Positions 16,775 to 24,830 of a DNA stretch of 64,000 nt are shown piece by piece. The stretch's first letter is position 1, and every line of letters begins with the position of its first letter. Under the pieces are notes generated by a model. The model searched no databases and had not been told where the DNA came from. It saw only the letters and a program-made list of their open reading frames with translations. The position numbers and the translations under genes are program-made. This DNA comes from Beutenbergia cavernae DSM 12333 (lineage in GTDB: Bacteria; Actinomycetota; Actinomycetes; Actinomycetales; Beutenbergiaceae). Location: positions 1,612,001-1,676,000 of the forward strand of contig NC_012669.1 in NCBI RefSeq assembly GCF_000023105.1, in the 5' to 3' direction.

Positions 16775-18193
16775 TCAGTCGAAGAAGTCCTCGACGCCGT
16801 CGAACCCGTCGAGGATCTCGCCGAGCACGATGCCCCCGAGGATCCCGCCGACCACTCCGGAGGAGCGCGACCCCCCGATCCGGGGCCCGTACCCGCCCTG
16901 GTCGGGGCCGTACGGGCCGGAGGAGTACCGGGCCTCCTCGCGCGCGCTGGCCCGGGCGTCCGCCTGGGCCAGCGAGGAGGCCCGGACCGCCAGGTCCGCC
17001 GCCCGGCGGGCGCGGCGGAGCGCCTGCTCGGGGTCCGGCTCGACCTCGGCGTCCCCGAGCTCCCGCATCGCCTCCGCGAGGCTCGTCCGCGCGTCGGGTC
17101 CGACCATCCCGCCGTACTGCGCGAACAGCCGGCGCGCGTGGTCGATCTGGCGTGCTGCCTCGTCCTTCGTCGCAGCGAGCTGGCGGGTGACGTGCGCGGC
17201 GCGCTCAGCACGGCCCTGGAGCTGCCGCATCGCCGTCTCCAGCGCGCCGTTCGCCTCCGTGAGCGTGCTCAGAGCCGCGAACGGGTCGCTCCTGGCACCG
17301 GGCTGCGGCGCGGTGGCCAGCGCCGCCTCGAGGCGCTCGACGGCGGCCGCGACCTCGGTGGCCTGGCGCGCCGGCAGCTGGCGTGCCTCGGCGATGTCGG
17401 ACGCGGAGTCCGTGACGACGGCGGCGAGCTTCCCGTCGGCCTCCAGCGCCTGCAGCTCGAAGCCCTCCACGGCTGCGAGCAGGGCCGTGGCACGCCCGAC
17501 GGCCTCGCTCGCCGCCCGGATCGCCTTGTCCGCGTCCTCGGGCCGGCGGGTGTCCAGCCGGTCGCCGGCGATCTCGAGGCTGCGTTCGGCGAACGCGAGC
17601 ATCGCCTCGGCCTGCTCGGGGTTCGGCGCCACCCCGACGAGGGCGCTCTCGGCGTAGCGGCCGGCCAGCCGGTCGAGGGTCGCGCGAGCGGGCTCGAGAC
17701 CCGCACGGGTCTCGGCGACCTGCGTCCGGATCGTCGCTATCGCGTCCGGCACCTCACGCGCCGCGGAGCGCCGGCCGGCGAGTGCCGACGTCTCGGCCCG
17801 GACCCCCTTCTCGGCCGTGGCGCACAGCTCGATGATCTGGCGGTTCCACTGCTCCCGCTGCTCCGGGGTGTCGGGCTCGGAGTCGGCGAGCAGCTGCCGC
17901 AGGTGGAACGCGTGGCGGGTCCGGGCGCGCGCGTGCTGCACGGCGGTCAGCAGGTTCTCGGCGGCACCCGGCCCGAACTCGGCCGCCGCGAAGCCGGCCT
18001 CGTCCTCGGCGAGGCGGATCAGCTCGTCAGCGCGCACGAGCGCCTGCCCCGCCGTCTGCTCCAGCTCGGCGAGATCCGCACCGCGCTGGCTGCGCTGCCG
18101 CGCGTTCACGCGCCAGAGCAGGAGGCCCACACCGACCGCGGCGGCCAGCACGAGCACTGTCACGGCGATGACCGCACCCCAGGCGACGTCCAT
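16775..18193 (-). CDS. membrane-anchored coiled-coil protein related to TPM-domain protein tails
   Basis: A 472-residue protein with one N-terminal membrane span (about residues 5-27) followed by a long Ala/Glu/Arg-rich helical region to about residue 410, predicted coiled coil, and a Gly/Tyr/Ser-rich C-terminal tail (SSGPYGPDQGGYGPRIGG) with a short hydrophobic GVVGGILGGIVLGEIL segment. The architecture after the span resembles the C-terminal part of actinobacterial TPM-domain proteins, but the TPM domain itself is absent. A structural role at the envelope is a guess. TAGGAT 6 nt before the ATG suggests a leaderless transcript. Confidence 0.75.
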   Translation of the reverse strand: MDVAWGAVIAVTVLVLAAAVGVGLLLWRVNARQRSQRGADLAELEQTAGQALVRADELIRLAEDEAGFAAAEFGPGAAENLLTAVQHARARTRHAFHLRQLLADSEPDTPEQREQWNRQIIELCATAEKGVRAETSALAGRRSAAREVPDAIATIRTQVAETRAGLEPARATLDRLAGRYAESALVGVAPNPEQAEAMLAFAERSLEIAGDRLDTRRPEDADKAIRAASEAVGRATALLAAVEGFELQALEADGKLAAVVTDSASDIAEARQLPARQATEVAAAVERLEAALATAPQPGARSDPFAALSTLTEANGALETAMRQLQGRAERAAHVTRQLAATKDEAARQIDHARRLFAQYGGMVGPDARTSLAEAMRELGDAEVEPDPEQALRRARRAADLAVRASSLAQADARASAREEARYSSGPYGPDQGGYGPRIGGSRSSGVVGGILGGIVLGEILDGFDGVEDFFD

Positions 18194-18199
18194 GGGCCG

Positions 18200-18205
18200 A
18201 TCCTA
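18200..18205 (-). promoter_or_regulatory. -10 box of leaderless promoter (coiled-coil membrane protein)
   Basis: TAGGAT on the minus strand, 6 nt before the ATG at 18193. Confidence 0.5.
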
Positions 18206-18291
18206 AGCGGCGCGGCTGCGCAGCAGGTTCGGCCGGGGAAGCACGCGCGGGTGTGCGACGTTGACGACTGACGAGCGCAAGCTTTGGGAGG

Positions 18292-19365
18292 ATGGGTCAC
18301 GTGCACGGTGAGTACAAGGTTCCTGGCGGCAAGCTGGTGGCTGCGGACGTCGAGACGGGCGGGGTCGACGGCGACGGCCAGGTGCTCACGGACGTCCGGA
18401 TCAGCGGTGACTTCTTCCTCGAGCCGGACGAGGCGCTCGACGCCATCGACCGCGCGCTGACGGGCATCGCCGCCGACACGCCCGTCGCGCGGATGGCGAC
18501 GCTCGTCGAGGCGGCCGTCGGGCCGGACGCCGTCCTCGTCGGGCTGACGCCGGAGGCGGTGGCGATCGCCGTCCGCCGCGCGCTCGGCCGCGCCACGAGC
18601 TGGCACGACCACACGTTCGACGTCATCCGCTCCGGTCCGGAGGAGCCGTTCATGCACATGGCGCTGGACGACGTCCTGGCGCAGGCCGTGGGCGAGGGGA
18701 CCCGGGGACCCACGCTGCGGCTCTGGGAGTGGGAGCGCACCACCGTCGTCATCGGCTCGTTCCAGTCGATGCGCAACGAGATCGACCCCGACGGCGCCGC
18801 GCGGCACGGCGTGACGGTGACCCGGCGCGTCTCCGGCGGCGGGGCGATGTTCATCGAGCCGGGCAACACGATCACGTACTCCCTGTACGTCCCCGCGTCG
18901 CTCGTCGAGGGCCTGAGCTTCGAGCAGTCGTACGCGTTCCTCGACGACTGGGTGCTCGGCGCCCTGCGCGAGCTCGGCATCGAGGCGACGTACGTCCCGC
19001 TCAACGACATCGCGTCGCCGGCCGGCAAGATCGGCGGCGCGGCCCAGAAGCGGTACGCGAGCGGCGCCGTCCTGCACCACGTGACGATGTCCTACGACAT
19101 CGACGCCGCGAAGATGCTCGAGGTGCTGCGGATCGGCCGGGAGAAGCTCTCGGACAAGGGCACGACGAGCGCCGCGAAGCGGGTGGACCCGCTCCGGTCG
19201 CAGACCGGGATGCCTCGCGAGGCGATCATCGACGCGTTCGTCGGCCACTTCGCCGGCCGGTACGCGACGCGGCCGGGCGAGATCACGGCCGAGGAGCGCG
19301 CACGTGCCGAACGGGCGGTCGTCGAGCGCTTCGCGACGCCGGAGTGGCTGCACCGGGTGCCCTGA
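18292..19365 (+). CDS. lipoate-protein ligase A family protein with N-terminal accessory domain
   Basis: A 357-residue protein joining two parts of lipoate ligase in reversed order: residues about 1-95 look like the LplB-type accessory domain (GEYKVPGGKLVAADVE, FFLEPDEALDAIDRAL), and residues about 105-340 form the LplA catalytic domain with RRVSGGGAMFIEPGNTITYS and the lysine of SPAGKIGGAAQKR. E. coli LplA has the accessory domain at its C-terminus. The expected role is attaching lipoate (or octanoate) to 2-oxoacid dehydrogenase or GcvH proteins. The ATG is 2 nt after GGGAGG-type purines (TTTGGGAGG). Single gene. Confidence 0.88.
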   Translation: MGHVHGEYKVPGGKLVAADVETGGVDGDGQVLTDVRISGDFFLEPDEALDAIDRALTGIAADTPVARMATLVEAAVGPDAVLVGLTPEAVAIAVRRALGRATSWHDHTFDVIRSGPEEPFMHMALDDVLAQAVGEGTRGPTLRLWEWERTTVVIGSFQSMRNEIDPDGAARHGVTVTRRVSGGGAMFIEPGNTITYSLYVPASLVEGLSFEQSYAFLDDWVLGALRELGIEATYVPLNDIASPAGKIGGAAQKRYASGAVLHHVTMSYDIDAAKMLEVLRIGREKLSDKGTTSAAKRVDPLRSQTGMPREAIIDAFVGHFAGRYATRPGEITAEERARAERAVVERFATPEWLHRVP

Positions 19366-19445
19366 CGCCGTCCTGACCGCCGCGGCGACCTCCGCGGGCG
19401 CGCCGTGAAGGAGTGCGTCGGCGGCCCAGGGGCCATGATGGAGTC

Positions 19446-20027
19446 ATGACCACGACGCTCTGGCTCACGGGAGACCCGGACGCGGATCGCCTCCTGGCGC
19501 GCGACCCGTTCGCCCTCCTGGTGGGCATGCTCCTCGATCAGCAGGTCCCGATGGAGACGGCGTTCGCCGGCCCCGCGAAGATCGCCGACCGGATGGGCGG
19601 CTTCGACGTGCGGGCGATCGCCGAGGCGGACCCCGAGCGGTTCGAGGAGCTGTGCCGCACGCCGCCGGCGGTGCACCGGTTCCCCGGATCCATGGCGCGC
19701 CGGGTGCAGGACCTGGCGCAGGAGGTCGTGAGCACCTACGACGGCGACGTCACGAACCTGTGGACGCGGGGAGAGCCGGACGGCGCGGAGGTGCTCCGGC
19801 GGCTCAAGGTCCTCCCCGGCTTCGGCGACCAGAAGGCGCGCATCTTCCTCGCCCTGCTCGGCAAGCAGCGGGAGATCACGCCGGCCGGGTGGCGCGAGGC
19901 GGCGGGCGCCTACGGGGAGGACGGCGCGCGCCGGTCGATCGCCGACGTCACCGACCCGACGTCGCTCGCCCAGGTGCGTGCGACGAAGAAGGCTGCGAAG
20001 GCGGCCGCCAAGGCCGCACAGGGCTGA
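19446..20027 (+). CDS. HhH-GPD-type base excision DNA repair protein
   Basis: A 193-residue DNA glycosylase-like protein: LLVGMLLDQQVPMETAFAGP near the N-terminus and the helix-hairpin-helix LKVLPGFGDQKARIFLALLGKQ at about residues 118-140. It belongs to the small actinobacterial HhH-GPD group; the damaged base recognised is unknown. The C-terminus is Lys/Ala-rich, which may help DNA binding. The ATG at 19446 follows GGAG and also a CATGAT box at the leaderless distance. The next gene follows after 28 nt and may be cotranscribed. Confidence 0.88.
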   Translation: MTTTLWLTGDPDADRLLARDPFALLVGMLLDQQVPMETAFAGPAKIADRMGGFDVRAIAEADPERFEELCRTPPAVHRFPGSMARRVQDLAQEVVSTYDGDVTNLWTRGEPDGAEVLRRLKVLPGFGDQKARIFLALLGKQREITPAGWREAAGAYGEDGARRSIADVTDPTSLAQVRATKKAAKAAAKAAQG

Positions 20028-20055
20028 GCCCGCGAGGGCGGAGGAGGAGCACGCG

Positions 20056-20535
20056 ATGACGCTGCTGCAGGTCGAGGAGCCGCACGACGCCCACGTCCAC
20101 GCCCGGCTGAGCCGCGATCCGGTGGTGTGGCTGACGACCGTCCGGGACGACGGCGTGGGCCACGCCGTGCCCATGTGGTTCGTGTGGGACGACCCGCAGC
20201 TGCTGCTGTGGGCCTCGCCGGGCACGCGCAAGCTCGCGCACCTGGACTCGCGCCCGGACGTGGCGCTCCACCTCGACACGGCGGCGGGCGGCACGGACGC
20301 GGTGCTGCTCGACGGCGTCGTGCGCCGTGAAGGGGCGGCGGCGTGGGAGGTTCCCGCCTTCACCACGAAGTACGGCGACGAGCTCGGCGGCACGGAGGGC
20401 GCGCGGGCGTGGGCCGAGACGTTCAGCGTGCCGCTCGTCGTCGACGTCGCGCGCATCCTCGCGTGGGACTACCCGGGCGGGACGTTCCGCCAGACGACGT
20501 GGCCGCCCGGCGCCGAGGACGCCCCGGCGCCGTAG
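20056..20535 (+). CDS. PPOX class F420-dependent (pyridoxamine 5'-phosphate oxidase-like) protein
   Basis: A 159-residue split-barrel flavin/F420-binding protein. The opening HARLSRDPVVWLTTVRDDG, the central MWFVWDDPQLLLWASPGTRK and the terminal AWDYPGGTFRQTTW match the Rv3369-like F420 family. Its substrate is unknown. GAGGAGG lies 6-8 nt before the ATG, so unlike many neighbours it is translated from a ribosome site. Confidence 0.87.
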   Translation: MTLLQVEEPHDAHVHARLSRDPVVWLTTVRDDGVGHAVPMWFVWDDPQLLLWASPGTRKLAHLDSRPDVALHLDTAAGGTDAVLLDGVVRREGAAAWEVPAFTTKYGDELGGTEGARAWAETFSVPLVVDVARILAWDYPGGTFRQTTWPPGAEDAPAP

Positions 20536-20553
20536 GCGCGGCAGGCGCGGGGT

Positions 20554-21246
20554 TCAGCGCGCGCCGAAGACGGCTGTCCCGAGGCGCACCATCGTCGCGC
20601 CCGCCGCGACGGCGATCTCCAGGTCGCCGCTCATGCCCATCGAGAGCTCGCGCGCGAGGCCCGTGCCCTCATCGCCGGAGGCGACGACGTCGTCGCGCAC
20701 CCGGGCCAGGGACGCGTAGCTCGCCCGCACCACGTCGACGTCGGTGGAGTTGGCCCCGATCGTCATGAACCCGCGCAGCCGGAGGCTCGGGAGGGCGCCG
20801 ATCCGCCGGGCGAGGCCATGGGCTTCCTCGGGCGTCGTCCCCGACTTCGTCGTCTCGCCGCTCGTGTTCACCTGCACGAAGACGTCGAGGCTGCGGCCCA
20901 GATCGCCGGCGACCCGGTCGAGCCGGACGGCGAGCGCCTCGTCGTCGACGGTCTGCACGCACGTCGCCCAGGCGAGCGCAGCCCGGACCTTGTTCGACTG
21001 CAGGTGCCCGATGAGGTGCATCTCGTGCGGCAGGTCGGCCAGCTCCGGGCCGCTCGCCGCCATCTCCTGCACGCGGTTGTGCCCGAGGAGGTGCCCGCCC
21101 GCGGAGATCGCCGCGCGCATCGCCGCGACCGGCTGGGTCTTCACGGCGAGCAAGAGGTCGATCTCTGCCGGGTCGCGGCCGACGACGCCGGCGGCGTCCG
21201 CGATCCGCTCGCGGGCCGCGGCGAGCGTGGCCCGCACGTCGGTCAT
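20554..21246 (-). CDS. YggS family pyridoxal phosphate homeostasis protein
   Basis: A 230-residue alanine-racemase-fold PLP-binding protein. The PLP lysine is in LLAVKTQP (about residue 36); HLIGHLQSNK and the phosphate-binding LSMGMSGDLEIAVAAGATMVRLGTAVFG near the C-terminus are diagnostic. The usual GENRVQE is GHNRVQE here. The protein keeps PLP balance and is not a racemase. The ATG overlaps the pentapeptide gene stop by 4 nt, so the two are coupled. Confidence 0.93.
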   Translation of the reverse strand: MTDVRATLAAARERIADAAGVVGRDPAEIDLLLAVKTQPVAAMRAAISAGGHLLGHNRVQEMAASGPELADLPHEMHLIGHLQSNKVRAALAWATCVQTVDDEALAVRLDRVAGDLGRSLDVFVQVNTSGETTKSGTTPEEAHGLARRIGALPSLRLRGFMTIGANSTDVDVVRASYASLARVRDDVVASGDEGTGLARELSMGMSGDLEIAVAAGATMVRLGTAVFGAR

Positions 21247-21929
21247 CGCTGCACCTCGAGGTCGTCGCCGATGCGGATGCCCAGCTCGGCCGCCATGGAC
21301 GCGAGCCCGCTCACGGCGTCGCCGTGGCCCAGCTGGGCGCCGCGCAGGGCCGCCAGGCCGGTCGCGCCGTCGAGGTCGCAGCCGACGACGACGACGTCGG
21401 AGCGCACGCGCGCGCCGCCCAGGCGGGCACCGCGCAGGTCGCAGTCCACGAACGCGACCTCGGTCAGCTCCGTGTCGATGAGCTCGAGCCCCGACGCGTC
21501 GACGCCCTCGAACCGCACGCGCCGCAGGCGCGACTGGGCGAACGTCATGGTCGCGGCGACGCCGCCACGAACGGCGACGTCGCGCCACGCGGCGCGGAGC
21601 CATGTCGCGCCCGTGAGCCGGGCGTCGGCGACCGACGACGCCGCCAGCCCGACGTCCTCGAGCCGCGCGCCGGCGAGGTCGACGGCGTCGAGCGTGCACT
21701 CGGTGAGGTTCACCCCGCGCCAGTCGGCGCCCGGTGCGCGTACGCCGTCGAGGCGGCTCGCCAGGATCGCGACGTCGTCGAGGGTGCCGAGGTCGGCGCG
21801 GCGCAGGTCCGCGCCGTCGAGCGTCGCGTCGCCGTCCGGCCGAGCGGGAGCGAGCACGGCGGCGGGGGCCGCCGGGCGCGGGGCGAGCGAGTCGGCGACG
21901 GCGCGCAGCGGCGGGTGTCCTCGGGGCAT
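21243..21929 (-). CDS. pentapeptide repeat protein
   Basis: A 228-residue protein with degenerate A(D/N)LxX pentapeptide repeats from about residue 38 to 190 (ATLDGADLRRADLGTLDD, GADWRGVNLTECTLDAVDLAGARLEDV and similar), expected to form a right-handed quadrilateral beta-helix. Some such proteins mimic DNA and protect gyrase, but nothing shows that here. TAGGCT 6 nt before the ATG suggests a leaderless start. It is coupled to yggS downstream. Confidence 0.88.
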   Translation of the reverse strand: MPRGHPPLRAVADSLAPRPAAPAAVLAPARPDGDATLDGADLRRADLGTLDDVAILASRLDGVRAPGADWRGVNLTECTLDAVDLAGARLEDVGLAASSVADARLTGATWLRAAWRDVAVRGGVAATMTFAQSRLRRVRFEGVDASGLELIDTELTEVAFVDCDLRGARLGGARVRSDVVVVGCDLDGATGLAALRGAQLGHGDAVSGLASMAAELGIRIGDDLEVQR

Positions 21930-21935
21930 GCCGTC

Positions 21936-21941
21936 AGCCTA
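21936..21941 (-). promoter_or_regulatory. -10 box of leaderless promoter (pentapeptide protein)
   Basis: TAGGCT on the minus strand, 6 nt before the ATG at 21929. Confidence 0.5.
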
Positions 21942-22043
21942 GGTGCGTCAGGAGCCGACGCCGCGGCGCTCAGCGCCTGACCGGAGCGCGTCGCGGCTGA
22001 CTACGCTGGGGCGCGAGTGCTCGTCCCACGCGGAGGTGGCCGG

Positions 22044-23096
22044 ATGTCGCTGCAGGACAGTCCGCTGGTGGCGTCGGTCCGGGATCTGGGTGTCCAGTTC
22101 GCCGACAACGACGTCGGCATCACCGGGCAGGACGCCGTCAGCTCGGTCCGACTCTCCGACGGCACGACGTTCTGGATCTTCGGCGACACGATCGAGGGCC
22201 CGTTCGACTCCATCCGAGGCTTCGAGCTCACCGAGGTCCTCTCCAACACGGGCGCGATCGTGCCCATGCAGGACATCTCGAACGGGGTGCGCGAGTTCCG
22301 GTACCTGACGGACCCGCAGGGCACGCGAGCGCGGCAGCTCATCAACTTCCTCCCGCCCGAGCACAAGGCGACGCAACGGCTCTGGGCGATCCACGGCACC
22401 CAGGTCGCCGACCAGCTGTACCTCTACTACCACCGCATCACGATGGACCCCGAGCGGGACGTCTTCGAGACGTTCCAGCTCGACGGCATGGGGGTGGCCC
22501 GCGCGGCCGTCCCGGACTACCAGTTCGAGCGACTGCCCGCCCTCGACGGCAGCCAGGAGTGGTGGAAGGGCGACGAGCCCGGCTTCGGGGTCTGGGTGCA
22601 GCGGCACGACGAGCACCTCTACCTCTGGGGCTCGATCCAGCCGGAGTCGAAGTCGGCCGGTGACATGTACCTCGCCCGGGTGCGCCCGGACGACATCGAG
22701 GACCTGGCCGCGTACTCCTACCTCGTGGAGGCGCCGACACGGGCGCGCCCGGACGTGACGCCGCGCTGGTCGCCGACGTTCGCGCCCACCGCCTGCCTGT
22801 TCGACGACGTACCCAACGAGATGTCGTCGTCGTGGAACGAGCATCTGGGAGCGTTCATCTCCCTGACCACGTTCCGGCGCGACAACGTGCTGGTGATCCG
22901 CACAGCTCCGGAGCTCACCGGGCCGTGGAGCGAGCCGCAGGTGGTCTACCGCCCGGAACGCACCCGGCCGGAGTCGTTGTACAACGCGGGCAAGGAGCAT
23001 CCGGAGTTCGCCCGCGAGGGCGGCAAGGTCACCTACATGACCTTCATCGACTCCTCGGTCTACCGGCCGCACCTCATCGAGATCACTCTCGCGTGA
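22044..23096 (+). CDS. DUF4185-type beta-propeller (glycoside-hydrolase-like) protein
   Basis: A 350-residue protein without signal peptide that matches the DUF4185 pattern: GITGQDAVSSVRLSDGTTFWIFGDT near residue 25, a WGSIQPESKSAGDMYLARV strand and the terminal GKEHPEFAREGGKVTYMTFIDSS. DUF4185 proteins are predicted five-bladed propellers related to glycoside hydrolase clans; no activity is assigned. The ATG at 22044 has GGAGGTGG directly upstream and is preferred to the GTG at 22017. A TACGCT box at about 22003-22008 may be its promoter. It borders the sialidase locus. Confidence 0.75.
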   Translation: MSLQDSPLVASVRDLGVQFADNDVGITGQDAVSSVRLSDGTTFWIFGDTIEGPFDSIRGFELTEVLSNTGAIVPMQDISNGVREFRYLTDPQGTRARQLINFLPPEHKATQRLWAIHGTQVADQLYLYYHRITMDPERDVFETFQLDGMGVARAAVPDYQFERLPALDGSQEWWKGDEPGFGVWVQRHDEHLYLWGSIQPESKSAGDMYLARVRPDDIEDLAAYSYLVEAPTRARPDVTPRWSPTFAPTACLFDDVPNEMSSSWNEHLGAFISLTTFRRDNVLVIRTAPELTGPWSEPQVVYRPERTRPESLYNAGKEHPEFAREGGKVTYMTFIDSSVYRPHLIEITLA

Positions 23097-23120
23097 GTGG
23101 GCGACGTGGTGCCGGCCCCG

Positions 23121-23846
23121 CTACCCGGCGGGCTCGGCGCCGTCGGCCGTCGCGAGGCGGACGCTGATCCCGGAGAAGTGGTCAGCCATCGCGACCGCCG
23201 CCGCGTCCGGGTCGCCGGCCGCGAGCGCATCGCAGATGCGGCGGTGCCATCCGGCGGCGTCGGACGGCGTGTACCGCGGACCTGGCAGGCGCGGGTCGAT
23301 CTCGTGGAACGTCCGCCAGAACACGCGCAGCAGCTCGAGGATCAGGCGGTTGTCGAGGGGCGCGTACAGGGCGGCGTGGAACCGCCAGTCCTCGTCGGGG
23401 AAGTACTGACCGGACGCTGCAGCCGCCTCCATCTCCGCGACGACGTCGCTCAGCGGGTCCATCGGGTGCGTCGACCAGTACGCGGTGACCTCACGCGCCA
23501 GCCCGACCTCGAGCGCGCGACGCACCTGGAGCAGCTCGCGGACGTCCCGCAGGTCCCGGTCGAGCGACACCGCGAGCCGGAAGCTCAGGCCGTCCTCGAG
23601 GGACTGCAGGTCACCGGCGCCGACGTACGTGCCGTACCCGTGGCGCACGTCCACGATCCCGACCGCCTGGAGTCCCTTGATCGCCTCGCGCAGCGAGTTG
23701 CGGGAGACCCCGAGCGTCGCCATGAGCTCGGGCTCTGTCGGGAGCAGGTCGCCGGGGCCGAGACCGCGCTCGACGATGAGGGTGCGGATGCGGCCGCGCA
23801 CGTCGGCCTGGCTCGCGAGGGCGCGAGTGCTGCGCGACGTCCCCAT
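23121..23846 (-). CDS. GntR family regulator (FadR/FCD type)
   Basis: A 241-residue regulator: GntR winged helix at about residues 14-75 (PTEPELMATLGVSRNSLREAIKGLQ, then VDVRHGYGTYVG) and an all-helical FCD ligand domain at about 95-225 with the metal-binding Asp/His residues (DWRFHAALY, TPSDAAGWHRRICDAL, ADHFSGI). It lies 33 nt after the lyase gene in the order sialidase, lyase, regulator, so it is the natural regulator of this locus. Candidate operator: the palindrome at 25935-25954. GAGGAGG precedes the ATG at 23846. Confidence 0.92.
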   Translation of the reverse strand: MGTSRSTRALASQADVRGRIRTLIVERGLGPGDLLPTEPELMATLGVSRNSLREAIKGLQAVGIVDVRHGYGTYVGAGDLQSLEDGLSFRLAVSLDRDLRDVRELLQVRRALEVGLAREVTAYWSTHPMDPLSDVVAEMEAAAASGQYFPDEDWRFHAALYAPLDNRLILELLRVFWRTFHEIDPRLPGPRYTPSDAAGWHRRICDALAAGDPDAAAVAMADHFSGISVRLATADGAEPAG

Positions 23847-23879
23847 CACCCTCCTCGCCGTCGTGCTGGCCTGCGCCCC

Positions 23880-24830
23880 TCACCCGGGCGGCGTCACACC
23901 GCCGATCAGCCCTGCCTGCTCGAGGGACCGACGCACCTGCCGGACGTCGTCGGCGTCGGGCGCGATGCCGGGCGACGCCAACGTACCGTGCGCGAGCACG
24001 CCCAGCAGGACGAGCGCGGCCTTGAACGCGCCGAGCGCCGCCGACGTCGTCGAACGGCTCTGCGTCGTCGCCACGCTCGTGATCGCGAACAGCTCGAACA
24101 GTCGGTCCTGCTCGGCGCGGGCGGCGGCGACGTCGCCAGAGCGGGCACTGTCGTACAGCCGTCGGTAGCCGGCCGGGTCGACGTTCCCGAGGCCCGGCAC
24201 CACGCCGTCCGCCCCGAGAGCCAGCGCGTAGTCCACGGTGAGCTCGGACCCGGTGAACACCGCGAAGTCCCGCAGGTCGCGCTCGCGGCGGGCGGCCAGG
24301 AGCGCGCGGATCGAGACGTCGGATCCGCTCGAGTCCTTGACGCCGACGATCGCGCCGGCTTCGGCGAGGTCCGCGACGTCGATCGCGCGCAGCTTGGTGC
24401 CGACCCGCGACGGGATGTCGTACGCGACGACCGGGACGGTGGCCACGCGGGCCACCGCCTCGAAGTGGCGCCGGATCTCGGCGGGATGCGTGCCGGCGTA
24501 GAACGGCGCCGTGACCACGACGACGTCGGCACCGGCGTCCTGGGCGCGGCGGATCTGGTCCGCCACCCGAGCCGTCGACGTGTCGATCGCGCCGGCCAGC
24601 ACTGGCGCGCGACCCGCAGCATGCTCGACGGCGACGCGCAGGACCTGCTCCCGCTGGGCGTCCGTGAGCCCGGTCACCTCACCTGTCGTCCCGAGCACGA
24701 ACAGGCCGTGCACCCCGCCGTCGACGAGGTGGTCGACGAGGCGGCGCAGCGAGGCGTCGTCGACGGCGTCGCCCTCGGCGGTCAAGGGCGTGCACATCGG
24801 CGGGATGACGCCGTGGAGCACCTGGGTCAT
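23880..24830 (-). CDS. dihydrodipicolinate synthase / N-acetylneuraminate lyase family aldolase
   Basis: A 316-residue class I aldolase of the DapA/NanA family. Key sites: GTTGE (about residue 46, substrate carboxylate loop), the tyrosine of AYDIPSRVG (about 136) and the Schiff-base lysine of GVKDSSG (about 165). Its neighbours, two sialidases and a sugar transporter, point to cleavage of a nonulosonic acid such as N-acetylneuraminate or to a 2-keto-3-deoxy acid rather than lysine synthesis. The start overlaps the sialidase stop by 4 nt. No nanE or nanK is in the window. Confidence 0.88.
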   Translation of the reverse strand: MTQVLHGVIPPMCTPLTAEGDAVDDASLRRLVDHLVDGGVHGLFVLGTTGEVTGLTDAQREQVLRVAVEHAAGRAPVLAGAIDTSTARVADQIRRAQDAGADVVVVTAPFYAGTHPAEIRRHFEAVARVATVPVVAYDIPSRVGTKLRAIDVADLAEAGAIVGVKDSSGSDVSIRALLAARRERDLRDFAVFTGSELTVDYALALGADGVVPGLGNVDPAGYRRLYDSARSGDVAAARAEQDRLFELFAITSVATTQSRSTTSAALGAFKAALVLLGVLAHGTLASPGIAPDADDVRQVRRSLEQAGLIGGVTPPG

